Source: Eubacterium ventriosum
GTDB taxonomy: Bacteria; Bacillota; Clostridia; Lachnospirales; Lachnospiraceae
Length of the DNA stretch: 64,000 nt
Direction of reading: 5' to 3'
NCBI RefSeq assembly: GCF_025150745.1
Contig: NZ_CP102282.1
Span: 2,491,501 to 2,555,500, forward strand
Each line of letters begins with the position of its first letter. The first letter of the stretch is position 1. A model generated the notes under the pieces. It had not been told where the DNA came from and did no database searches. It was given only the letters and a program-made list of their open reading frames with translations. The translations under genes and the position numbers were made by a program. Of this stretch, positions 9,365 to 17,513 are shown piece by piece.

Positions 9365-10798
9365 TTAAAACAGATACCTTGCCCATCCAAGCAGATGCTG
9401 TACCAAAAATATTTTTCTCTGACGTTTCTTTGTTAATTCGATTGGCTCTACATGATATGGATCATTATAAGTTCCGCCTTCTAATATCTGGCGGGACACT
9501 TTTTCATATTCCACCATGCTCTCTTCCAACTGTTTATTAATATCTTTACTGCGAATTACAAGCATCAGTTCCGTATCCAGATATGCACTTCTCATGTCCA
9601 TATTAAAGGAACCGATTACAGACAGATCATCGTCAATCAGAATACTTTTTCCGTGGTATGAATAACCGCCTTCATATTCCCAGATATTAATTCCTGTACT
9701 TAAGATTCTATTTCTGTTTTTCGCATAATCGGCAGCCCCAAATGGATTCCCATTATTCGCAACTGAATTTGTCATGATAGAAAAATCTGAAACGTTCTCT
9801 GCAATCTCCTCCCATGTATTATACATCATATCATTGCAGATAATATATGGCGTGTGGATCTTCACACGATTTTTTGCATTTTTCATCAATTCTCCCAACT
9901 GATACCACACTACCGGTTCTTTGGAACCTGTGTGAATAGGATTTGACACTAATGCAATCTTTTCTGTCTCAAAAGTTTCGTCCGTGTAATCGGTATCGCA
10001 GATTCTTTCCTTATTCTCTTCAAAATATTTCTGATAGCCGTTCTGCAGCTCTAAAACTGCGTTCTTTACAGATTTTCTATTTGCCAGTTTTTTATTGTCA
10101 TGAAAATAACCACTGTCTTCTTGTTCCCATATCGTTTCAAAATACTCTAACAACTGGTTAACTGAATTTTCTTTCTCAGGTTCATCGCAAACCACTAACA
10201 CGTCTCTGTCATAGTTCTTATGTCCCGGAAAATCACCCAGGAAATAATTGTATGTATTTCTTCCCCCAAGAATATATCTCTTTCCATCTGCAATCAAATA
10301 TTTATCATGCATTCTACCCATCATCTTCCATGGTTTCAACGGATTGGCCTTATTATACAGTTTAATTTCAACATTCTCATGGGAAGATAATCCATAGAAA
10401 TACGGATTTCCTTCCATATCAATCCAGCTCTCCATTCCATCTACTAACAGACGAATATGTACACCTCTGTCTGCCGCATCATGCAATGCTCCTAAAATCA
10501 ATTTTCCACTTTCATCGGATTGAAATGCAAAAGTAGAAAGAATAATTTCCTTTTTTGCATTCTTGATCAAACGCACTCTTTGTAAAAGCGCTTCTGGATT
10601 CTTTTCTATGATTACTGCCCGTTCTGTATTTTCACTGCATTCGTTCCATGACCCATTTTTTGTTTCTTTTTTGGTTGTATTGGACACTTCCGGCTGCTTT
10701 TTATATGCAACGCAGATTCCGAGCAATTCATAAAAAGCCACACATAAAAAAATTGCCAGTATAACAAGAAGGATTTTACATATTTTATACTTTTTCAT
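9365..10798 (-). CDS. Phospholipase D-like domain protein (two HKD motifs), membrane anchored
   Basis: A 477-residue protein with an N-terminal membrane anchor or uncleaved signal (about 7-30) and two PLD catalytic motifs: HDKYLIAD (about 163) and HGKSILIDD (about 393), each H-x-K-x4-D. The asparagine/glycine residues following both motifs (GGRN; GSFNMDMRS) are also present, so both half-sites look intact. Members include cardiolipin synthases and related phosphatidyltransferases; the single N-terminal anchor and divergent core differ from the Cls at 13014, so I leave the precise reaction open. It is the first gene of the envelope operon that encodes the two-component system, directly downstream of the shared promoter element (10831-10870). 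Confidence 0.85.
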   Translation of the reverse strand: MKKYKICKILLVILAIFLCVAFYELLGICVAYKKQPEVSNTTKKETKNGSWNECSENTERAVIIEKNPEALLQRVRLIKNAKKEIILSTFAFQSDESGKLILGALHDAADRGVHIRLLVDGMESWIDMEGNPYFYGLSSHENVEIKLYNKANPLKPWKMMGRMHDKYLIADGKRYILGGRNTYNYFLGDFPGHKNYDRDVLVVCDEPEKENSVNQLLEYFETIWEQEDSGYFHDNKKLANRKSVKNAVLELQNGYQKYFEENKERICDTDYTDETFETEKIALVSNPIHTGSKEPVVWYQLGELMKNAKNRVKIHTPYIICNDMMYNTWEEIAENVSDFSIMTNSVANNGNPFGAADYAKNRNRILSTGINIWEYEGGYSYHGKSILIDDDLSVIGSFNMDMRSAYLDTELMLVIRSKDINKQLEESMVEYEKVSRQILEGGTYNDPYHVEPIELTKKRQRKIFLVQHLLGWARYLF

Positions 10799-10830
10799 TG
10801 TACATCACCTGATTCCTTTTTATTTCATAC

Positions 10831-10870
10831 TTATACAATACAAAGTCAATCTCAATTTAACCTCAACAAA
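10831..10870 (-). promoter_or_regulatory. Promoter/operator of the PLD operon, shared with citrate synthase
   Basis: Read on the minus strand, this site contains TTGTTGAGGTTAAATTGAG, seven variable bases, then TTGTATTGTAT. The same 19-mer and 11-mer with the same spacing occur at 12851-12890 before citrate synthase. TTGAG is repeated with an 11-bp period, the usual pattern for OmpR-family regulators, and the TATTGT segment sits where a -10 box would. It lies about 33 bp upstream of the PLD start codon. Identity and geometry are observed; binding by the response regulator encoded in this operon is inferred. Confidence 0.6.
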
Positions 10871-10886
10871 ATTTATTTTTCATAAA

Positions 10887-10927
10887 AAAATATGACAGGC
10901 TTCTTTTTAAAGAAACAGTCATATTTT
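10887..10927 (-). terminator. Terminator of the citrate synthase-marR operon
   Basis: Inverted repeat AAAATATGAC / GTCATATTTT with an inner CTTCTTT / AAAGAA stem, followed on the minus strand by a T run. It is about 47 bp past the marR stop codon. Confidence 0.8.
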
Positions 10928-10973
10928 TATTCTAATATATGAAGGAGCTTTTCTTACTCCGTTGTATTAATCA

Positions 10974-11399
10974 CTATTTTATTTCTTCCATAAGCTGTCG
11001 GATTTTTCTCAATGTACACCGTGTAACTTCCAGGTCATCTTCTTGTATATTCGATATGATTTTTTCATAAGCTTCTATCATTTTTTCTTTCTGACAATTG
11101 CTTAATTCAATTGCCTTGTTCGTCAAAACAAGGTACGTTCTTTCTTTTTTTTCATCTAATTTCCAGATAATATATCCTTTATTTTCAAGACTTTTTACCA
11201 TCTTAGATGTTTCTGGAATCGATAATTTCATGTATTCTGCCACTTCTGAAAGATATACTCCTTCATGACAGTCTGATTTTTCAACACATTCCTTTATACT
11301 ATAAAGGAACAAATAATCTGTTCTTTCGACAAATTCAAATATGCTTTCAACATTAATGCTCTTTAAAAAAAACTCCTCTGCACTGGTTCCTGCTCCCAT
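10974..11399 (-). CDS. MarR-family transcriptional regulator
   Basis: A 141-residue MarR-type winged-helix protein. The HTH spans about 50-95 (VYLSEVAEYMKLSIPETSKMVKSLENKGYI), followed by the beta wing with KKERTYLVLT and a C-terminal dimerisation helix. It begins one base after the citrate synthase stop (TAA-T-ATG), so the two genes form one operon; GAGAGGAA supplies the ribosome site inside the end of the upstream gene. Cotranscription suggests it controls this operon or a linked metabolic response. The ligand and targets are not visible. A strong terminator follows. Confidence 0.88.
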   Translation of the reverse strand: MGAGTSAEEFFLKSINVESIFEFVERTDYLFLYSIKECVEKSDCHEGVYLSEVAEYMKLSIPETSKMVKSLENKGYIIWKLDEKKERTYLVLTNKAIELSNCQKEKMIEAYEKIISNIQEDDLEVTRCTLRKIRQLMEEIK

Positions 11400-11400
11400 A

Positions 11401-12747
11401 TTATCGTTCCTCTCTTTCTATATATTCTTTTTTGCTGACTAGACTCTTATATGCCGGGCGAATGATCTTATCTGTAGTTATCAATTCTTCCAGGCGATGT
11501 GCACTCCAACCAGCAATTCTTGCTATCGCAAATAATGGTGTGTACAATTCTCTTGGAATATTCAACATGTCATACACAAAACCACTATAGAAATCTATAT
11601 TAGGACTTACTCCTTTGAATATCTGACGCTGCTTTGCAATCAACTTAGGTGCAATCTTCTCAATATTGTTATAAAGGGTCATATCTTTCTCACGTCCTTT
11701 ATCCCTTGCGAGTTGTTCTACAAAGCCTTTGAACACCCTTTCTCTCGGATCGGAAATAGAATATACAGCATGTCCCATTCCATAAATAAGTCCTTTCTGA
11801 TCAAACGCCTCTTTCTTCAAAATTTTACTCAGATATGATGCAATTTCCTCTTCGTCTTCATAATCTTTCACATGACTTTTAATATCATCCATCATATTCA
11901 TTACCATCAGATTTGCACCGCCATGTTTTTTTCCTTTTAAGGATGACATTGCTGCTGAAATAACAGAATAAGTATCTGAACCTGAAGATGTTACTACCCG
12001 TGTAGTGAATGTAGAATTGTTACCACCACCATGTTCCATATGTAACAATAATGCTATATCCAGTACTCTTGCTTCCAGTTCTGTGAATTTTGTATCTGGT
12101 CTTAATAGGCGCAGGAAATTTTCAGCAATAGATAAATCTTTTTCAGGTCTATGAATATACATACTTTCGTTTTTTTCATAATGACAATAAGCATGGTATG
12201 CATATACTGCTAACATAGGAAATACTGCGATCAACTGCATACTCTGCCTTAGCACATTCGGAATTTCAAGACTTTCTTTCTCCTTATCGTAAGAGCCCAA
12301 TGTAAGAATACTTCGAGTCATAGAACCCATAATATCTGATGTAGGTGCTTTCATAATGACATCTCTGGTAAAGTTAGTCGGTAGTTCCATACAATCAGAT
12401 AGTCTTCCCTGAAATTCCATTAACTGTGTATCAGTTGGCAATTCTCCGAATAAAAGAAGATATGCTCCTTCTTCAAAGACAAACCTTTTTCCTTTACTTC
12501 CTGTTACTAAATCTTTTATATTATAACCACGATAAGATAACTCGCCATCACATGGACTCTTTACTCCATCACGATATTCAAAAGCTTTTATATCAGAAAT
12601 ATTTGTAAGCCCCGTCAACACACCTTGCCCTTTTTCATCTCGTAAGCCTCTTTTTACACCATACTCTGAATACAGATTCTTACTAATGCTATCATTTTGT
12701 TCACAAAAAATTGCTTGCTGTTTCATATAATTTTCCAAATTGCTCAT
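11401..12747 (-). CDS. gltA: Citrate synthase
   Basis: A 448-residue citrate (or 2-methylcitrate) synthase, condensing acetyl-CoA (or propionyl-CoA) with oxaloacetate. Family blocks seen: GELSYRGYNIKDL, LLLHMEHGGGNNSTFTTRVV with the catalytic His region, GMGHAVYSISDPRE (second catalytic His), and NIDFYSGFVYDMLNIP (catalytic Asp region), then RIAGWSAHRLEEL. In fermentative gut clostridia the enzyme usually feeds 2-oxoglutarate/glutamate synthesis rather than a full cycle. ATG 12747 (MSNLENY) has GGAG at 8 bases; an upstream in-frame ATG at 12765 would place that site inside the gene. The promoter shares a 40-bp element with the PLD operon, and marR follows in the same operon. Citrate versus methylcitrate specificity is undecided. 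Confidence 0.92.
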   Translation of the reverse strand: MSNLENYMKQQAIFCEQNDSISKNLYSEYGVKRGLRDEKGQGVLTGLTNISDIKAFEYRDGVKSPCDGELSYRGYNIKDLVTGSKGKRFVFEEGAYLLLFGELPTDTQLMEFQGRLSDCMELPTNFTRDVIMKAPTSDIMGSMTRSILTLGSYDKEKESLEIPNVLRQSMQLIAVFPMLAVYAYHAYCHYEKNESMYIHRPEKDLSIAENFLRLLRPDTKFTELEARVLDIALLLHMEHGGGNNSTFTTRVVTSSGSDTYSVISAAMSSLKGKKHGGANLMVMNMMDDIKSHVKDYEDEEEIASYLSKILKKEAFDQKGLIYGMGHAVYSISDPRERVFKGFVEQLARDKGREKDMTLYNNIEKIAPKLIAKQRQIFKGVSPNIDFYSGFVYDMLNIPRELYTPLFAIARIAGWSAHRLEELITTDKIIRPAYKSLVSKKEYIEREER

Positions 12748-12850
12748 TTGAATCGCTCCTTTCATTCTGTTACGAACTTACATACTATACTCAGATATTC
12801 TTGTTTCCAGAGCATTCAGCATTGTCTGTTCTTTTTCTTATTCATTAGCA

Positions 12851-12890
12851 ATACAATACAATGGAAAACTCAATTTAACCTCAACAAGGT
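12851..12890 (-). promoter_or_regulatory. Promoter/operator of citrate synthase, second copy of the shared element
   Basis: Minus-strand TTGTTGAGGTTAAATTGAG followed after seven bases by TTGTATTGTAT, in the same register as 10831-10870. It is about 103 bp upstream of the citrate synthase start. Only the seven-base spacer and the flanks differ between copies, which argues for a functional regulator site rather than chance. Confidence 0.6.
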
Positions 12891-12944
12891 TTGTTTTTTC
12901 ATCCATGCAAAATCTTCTTTGTACAACAGACTGTTAGATATAGC

Positions 12945-13003
12945 AAAAACGGCCTTTCAAAAACAGTTAACTTCTAAATCAACTGTTTTTTGAAAGGTCG
13001 TTT
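12945..13003 (-). terminator. Terminator of cardiolipin synthase gene
   Basis: Long inverted repeat with arms AAACGGCCTTTCAAAAACAGTT and AACTGTTTTTTGAAAGGTCGTTT around a 12-base loop, 10 bp past the cls stop codon. Confidence 0.8.
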
Positions 13004-13013
13004 CATCAGATTC

Positions 13014-14573
13014 TTATAGCAATCCAGCAAATAATCTCATAAATAATTGTCCCAGTCGCAAATATGCACTTCGTCCGGTTTGATATTGGTCTGTCACATC
13101 ACGACATTCTCCCATCGTTCTTATCAGATCATTTTTTATTTCCACAACTGCCTGACAATCTGCCATAAAACAGCCGTTTTCAAAATGGTGATATAAACTT
13201 CGATAATCCAGATTAATTGTTCCACAAGTTGCCATACAGTCATCTGCCACACTCATTTTTGCATGACAGAAACCAGGAGTCCACTCATAAACACGAACAC
13301 CATGTTTAACTAATCCATGATAAAAAGAACGAGTTATATTATAAATGAATTTTTTATCAGGGATACCAGGTGTGATAATTCTTACGTCTACCCCTCGCTT
13401 AGCAGCCAGACATAACGCATGCGTCATTTCATCTGTTATGATTAGATATGGAGTCATAAACCAACAATAATTTTCAGCTTTATTTATCATACTGATATAA
13501 ACTTCTTCTCCTACCTGCTCATTATCCATAGGGCTGTCTGCATAAGGTTGAACAAACCCAGTTTGCTGTGCCGCATAATCATAGTGGAAAAGGTATTTAC
13601 TAAAATCAGGATCATTAGCATCCTTAGCACTTACTGCATTCCACATTTCCAAAAATGTCACCGTAAGCGACTGAACAGCATCTCCTTCTAAACGAATACC
13701 TGTATCTTTCCACTGTCCATACGGGTGTGTGTAATTAAAATATTCGTTTGCTAGATTATATCCACCTGTAAATCCGACTTTTCCATCAATAACTGTTATT
13801 TTTCTATGATCACGATTGTTCAAAAACAGATTTAAACCTGGCATAAACGGATTGAATACACGGCAATGAATTCCTATTGCCTCCATCTTTTTCACAAAAT
13901 CTGTGTTAATAAAGCCTATAGAACCCATATCATCGTAGAATACTCTAACTTCCACACCTGCTTTTACTCGCTCTTCCAGAACATCTTGAATCTTATGCCA
14001 TGCTTCAGCGTCTTCTATCGCATGATATTCCATAAAGATAAACTTCTGTGCTTTCTCCAAATCCTTAAGCTGTGCCTCTAATCCTTTCACTGCTTCATCA
14101 AAATACACAACATCCGTATTCTGATAGATTGGATACTGCGAATTTCTTTGTATGTAACTTGCTATATTTCCTGCTTTCGGAATTGTTTCTTTTATTCTGC
14201 TCAAACACTCCTGACTGTCCGGAAGCATTGGTAACAATTTGCTATCAATTTCTGCATATCGCTCACGCATTTTATGTGTGCCACCATTCAAACCAATCAG
14301 CAAATACAGGCCTACACCCATAATTGGAAAAATTAGAATTAAGATGACCCAAGGCATTTTCATAGAGGATGTCTTATTTGATGCGTACAATCCCAAAACC
14401 AAGATCCCACTCAAAATCCTTGTAAATAAATTTATGATTTCTGCATATTCATTCAAGCGTGTTACGATAGTAATAATAAAAATCACTTCCAGAAGAATGC
14501 AGATTATGGAAAAACACAGCCGTTTTACCCCATTTTTTGTTTTTGCTTTGCCCTCTAAAGTATCTTGTTTCAT
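13014..14573 (-). CDS. cls: Cardiolipin synthase
   Basis: A 519-residue PLD-superfamily cardiolipin synthase that condenses two phosphatidylglycerol molecules to cardiolipin and glycerol at the membrane. Two N-terminal transmembrane helices (about 20-45 and 50-95) precede two catalytic motifs, HRKITVIDG (about 245) and HAKMSVADD (about 425), each followed by the conserved GG-N and GTINLDYRS segments. This is the standard bacterial ClsA/B layout and length. The alarmone synthetase gene lies 35 bp upstream and probably shares its transcript; a strong terminator follows. Substrate supply would come from PgsA (5975). Confidence 0.93.
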   Translation of the reverse strand: MKQDTLEGKAKTKNGVKRLCFSIICILLEVIFIITIVTRLNEYAEIINLFTRILSGILVLGLYASNKTSSMKMPWVILILIFPIMGVGLYLLIGLNGGTHKMRERYAEIDSKLLPMLPDSQECLSRIKETIPKAGNIASYIQRNSQYPIYQNTDVVYFDEAVKGLEAQLKDLEKAQKFIFMEYHAIEDAEAWHKIQDVLEERVKAGVEVRVFYDDMGSIGFINTDFVKKMEAIGIHCRVFNPFMPGLNLFLNNRDHRKITVIDGKVGFTGGYNLANEYFNYTHPYGQWKDTGIRLEGDAVQSLTVTFLEMWNAVSAKDANDPDFSKYLFHYDYAAQQTGFVQPYADSPMDNEQVGEEVYISMINKAENYCWFMTPYLIITDEMTHALCLAAKRGVDVRIITPGIPDKKFIYNITRSFYHGLVKHGVRVYEWTPGFCHAKMSVADDCMATCGTINLDYRSLYHHFENGCFMADCQAVVEIKNDLIRTMGECRDVTDQYQTGRSAYLRLGQLFMRLFAGLL

Positions 14574-14608
14574 ATATCTTCCACCTTCCTACTTGCTCAG
14601 TTTTCTCC

Positions 14609-15289
14609 CTAAATTTCGTGGAACATACCAATTTTGTCTTTTATTCTCTGCATTTCATTATCTGCTTCAATGATAGCTCTTGCAGAATGAAGTAATTCTT
14701 CACTTATCTCATCATAGCCAGGCATTTCTTCAATTCCTTTTTTATAGCGAAGTTGATGTTCCAATGTTGCCCAGAAATCCATACCATTGGTTCGAATCTG
14801 TAATTCTACACGCATAGGTGTTTTACCCTTAGCAAAAAAAACTGGTATTTCAACAATCATATGATAGCTTCTATAACCATTCGATTTTGGATTTTTTATA
14901 TAATCTTTTATTTCAATAACTTTAATATCATCCTGTTGGGTAATCAAATCTGATATCATATAAATATCGTCAATAAACGCACAAACTATTCTAACGCCTG
15001 CTACATCATTGAGATATGTCTGTATATTTTCTGTTGTAAATTCATATCCCATCTTCTGCAGTTTATCGTAAATACTATTGGGCTGCTTAATTCTTGTTTT
15101 TATAAAAGAAATAGGATTTCGATTGTTCTCAACTGAAAATTCATCATCCAAAACCTCAAGTTTAGTTTGTATCTCCCGAATAGCACAACGATACATCATC
15201 ATTAAATTATAAAATTTTGTAGCATTATTTAAAAACTGTAGTGATTCCGGACTGTTCATCCTGAGTTTTTTTACTTCATCTTTTGTCAT
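14609..15289 (-). CDS. relQ: Small alarmone synthetase, GTP pyrophosphokinase family
   Basis: A 226-residue single-domain (p)ppGpp synthetase with no hydrolase or TGS/ACT domains, the layout of RelQ/YjbM. Seen: the ATP/GTP site region RIKQPNSIYDKLQ, DVAGVRIVCAFIDDIY (metal-binding Asp), SNGYRSYHMIVEIP and VELQIRTNGMDFWATLEHQLRYKKG, all synthetase signatures. It would make ppGpp from GTP or GDP and ATP under envelope or starvation stress, acting in the cytosol as a tetramer. ATG 15289 has AAGGAAAG upstream. It lies upstream of cls with only 35 bp between, linking stringent signalling to membrane lipid synthesis by position; that link is inference. Confidence 0.9.
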   Translation of the reverse strand: MTKDEVKKLRMNSPESLQFLNNATKFYNLMMMYRCAIREIQTKLEVLDDEFSVENNRNPISFIKTRIKQPNSIYDKLQKMGYEFTTENIQTYLNDVAGVRIVCAFIDDIYMISDLITQQDDIKVIEIKDYIKNPKSNGYRSYHMIVEIPVFFAKGKTPMRVELQIRTNGMDFWATLEHQLRYKKGIEEMPGYDEISEELLHSARAIIEADNEMQRIKDKIGMFHEI

Positions 15290-15425
15290 GGAACTTTCCT
15301 TTCTACCTCATCACTGATTTCAAAACATTATTTATTTTGATAGTTGATTCGTTCTCCTTGAATTACTGGATAACAAATCATTTTATCACTATCCAGATTT
15401 TCTATATGCATATCTACTGCACTGA

Positions 15426-16203
15426 TCTGATGGTTTTCATAAGTATTGTAATAATACCATCCTTATGGCAGACAGTGGTTACGAAAGTTTTAATACCTTT
15501 GCACCCCTGGTCCGGAAGAGAATGTATTTCGTTATCCGCATGAAGGATATCAACAGTAATGGTATCCTTTCCGCTTATGATTTGCCTGACAGCAAATTCG
15601 ATACTCATATAAGAACAACACTTACCAGACGCCATACGAAAGAAACACTGGGGAATCATAACACCTATACCATACTTCAGCCTTCTACCGATTTTGATTT
15701 TCTTGATGAAAACTGCATGTATTACGATATTGAATTCCGTATTGTACGTATTCGCCTTGATAATGGAACCTATATCTGTATTGCCACCAATCTTTCAGAA
15801 GAAGAATTTCCTCTGGAAGAAATCAATAAACTTTACCGGATGCGCTGGAGCGAGGAAACAAGCTTCCGTGAACTCAAATACACCATCGGTCTGATTAACT
15901 GACACAGCAGCAAGTATGATGGAATCCTTCAGGAAATCAATGCCCGTATGATTCTGTATAATTTCTGTGAATTAGTGACTTCTCACGCTGTGGTAAAAAC
16001 ATCTAAAAATAACCAAACACGTCTATAAAATTAATTTCGCCATCGCAGTAAACATATGCAGGGCATATCTCAAACACGGTGGTAACGAAACAGAGACCAT
16101 GCTTCTCATACAAAAGTATCTGACACCTGTCAGGTACAATCGAAAATATCCTATCTACCTCCGTCCAAAGAGAAATAGGGATTTCATGCATCGGGTTGCA
16201 TAA
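15426..16203 (+). pseudogene. IS4-family transposase remnant, N-terminus missing
   Basis: The frame is open from 15426 and reads MADSGYESFN (the first catalytic Asp region) and LYRMRWSEETSFRELKYTIG, the Y-(2)-R-(3)-E-(6)-K signature of IS4-type DDE transposases. A TGA at 15900-15902 interrupts it (GLIN, stop, HSSKYDGILQEINARM), and a frame change near 16020 is needed to reach KINFAIAVNICRAYLKHGG and the end HRVA at 16203. A stop precedes 15426 in the same frame, and the N-terminal half is absent. It therefore has a truncation, a nonsense codon and a frameshift. Terminal inverted repeats were not identified. Confidence 0.85.
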
Positions 16204-16256
16204 AACTCGTTACCATTATACTCCATTATGAGGCAGATATGCAATCTGTCTTTTCG

Positions 16257-16424
16257 TCATACACAAAAATATCCTACGGCAAATACTCTATCAGCTTTTA
16301 TCCTAAAATCATAAATATCAAATTCAGTTAATTTTTTGCTAAACGAATCAATATAATAATATTTTCCAGGAATGAATTTCACGCCTGATAAATCTATCTC
16401 TTTTACCTTATAATCTTTACCCAT
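16257..16424 (-). CDS. Small hypothetical protein of the partition cassette
   Basis: A 55-residue protein (MGKDYKVKEIDLSG to VFAVGYFCV) not recognised as any family. ATG 16424 has GAGG 8 bases upstream. A TGTTATAAT extended -10 sequence lies at 16462-16470 on the same strand, so it may have its own promoter after the terminator of the coiled-coil gene. The sequence is mixed polar and aromatic with no membrane segment. It sits between the IS4 remnant and the ParM cassette. It could be part of the decayed element or a spurious frame. Confidence 0.45.
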   Translation of the reverse strand: MGKDYKVKEIDLSGVKFIPGKYYYIDSFSKKLTEFDIYDFRIKADRVFAVGYFCV

Positions 16425-16492
16425 CTTTTCTACCTCACAAAATCCGACCATATCAACAATTATTATAACATGTCTACCACTGGCCATGCACT

Positions 16493-16528
16493 TGAAAAAA
16501 AAGGACGCAGAATCTCTCCCACGCCCTT
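16493..16528 (-). terminator. Terminator after the coiled-coil gene
   Basis: Minus strand AAGGGCG / GCGTCCTT stem (one G-U pair) followed by a run of eight T, directly after the stop codon at 16533. Confidence 0.75.
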
Positions 16529-16532
16529 ACAT

Positions 16533-17453
16533 CTATCTGGATTTATCTTCTCTTACCTTCGCTGTTTCCTTATGTGCTGCCTCCTGCTTCACCTCATCCA
16601 CACTTCTAGCCTCAAATGCATCTGCATTATACTGATACTCCTGCGGCTCAGCGACCATCGGTGAATATACAATCTCTGCATCTACTCGCTCAGCTTCTGC
16701 CCTCTCTGGCTCTGTCTGTTCCTGCTTCTTCTCATTCTCCATATGCCTTTCCTTATCAAGCTGCACATTCATAGCCAGATTATCCAGCTTGTCAATAGAT
16801 GCATCCAAATGAAGTTCCATTGATACAAGCATCTTTTTCACTGCTTTCATCGGAGCAAGTACTGCCTTTGTAATGGGATGTTTCTGCTTTTTCTGAGAAT
16901 AATCCACCTCCGACTTGTCAGCAAAAGTACGGAATGCATTGGCTGCTGTCTGCCCGGCTTCACGAAATCCTTTTGCAAGAAGTGCTGTCTTTTCTATATC
17001 CTTATCCGTGGTCTTGATTGCACCTCTTACATTCTCTCGGATATCAAGAAGCCTTTTCTTAATTCCTAAGAACTCCGACAGCCTGTATAATACAGCTCTT
17101 CCCTTTGCCTTTGCTTCATCAACTATGCTCTTTGCTGTAGATTTGACCTGTGCTTTCACTTCCAATACCTGCGACTTTATCTGCTCACATCTGGCATTAA
17201 GTTGCTCCTGTGCTTCCGACAATGCCTTTATAGCATTATTGACAAGTGTATCTTCCTGCATTTCTTTGATCTGATTCTGCATATTGGTGAGTTCTTCCGT
17301 CATGGAATCAATCTTTTTCTCCAGTCCATCCACATAGCTGCATATCTCAAATACATCGTTTGCCTGCTCTTTCATGGCATTTTTCTTTAGTAATTCGAGA
17401 AGTTCCCTTATAACATCCTCATTGGTAAGTGTTTTTCCTGCTTCCATATCCAT
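16533..17453 (-). CDS. Coiled-coil protein of the partition cassette (DUF6674-like)
   Basis: A 306-residue, highly helical, charged protein. Long heptad-like stretches run from about 45 to 180 (DGLEKKIDSMTEELTNMQNQ; then QLNARCEQIKSQVLEVKAQV), and a disordered Glu-rich tail follows (about 235-306). There are no membrane segments. I recall similar proteins next to ParM-type genes on clostridial integrative elements, annotated DUF6674, but cannot confirm this here. ATG 17453 follows TGGAGGAAACAGA. It is 60 bp after the ParM-SpoVG gene, probably cotranscribed, and ends at a terminator. A role as filament- or DNA-associated partner of the actin-like protein is only inference. Confidence 0.6.
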   Translation of the reverse strand: MDMEAGKTLTNEDVIRELLELLKKNAMKEQANDVFEICSYVDGLEKKIDSMTEELTNMQNQIKEMQEDTLVNNAIKALSEAQEQLNARCEQIKSQVLEVKAQVKSTAKSIVDEAKAKGRAVLYRLSEFLGIKKRLLDIRENVRGAIKTTDKDIEKTALLAKGFREAGQTAANAFRTFADKSEVDYSQKKQKHPITKAVLAPMKAVKKMLVSMELHLDASIDKLDNLAMNVQLDKERHMENEKKQEQTEPERAEAERVDAEIVYSPMVAEPQEYQYNADAFEARSVDEVKQEAAHKETAKVREDKSR

Positions 17454-17513
17454 TCTGTTTCCTCCATTCTGTAAGTGGGGCAGCCATGGCCGCCCCTGTA
17501 CCCTGATTACTAA

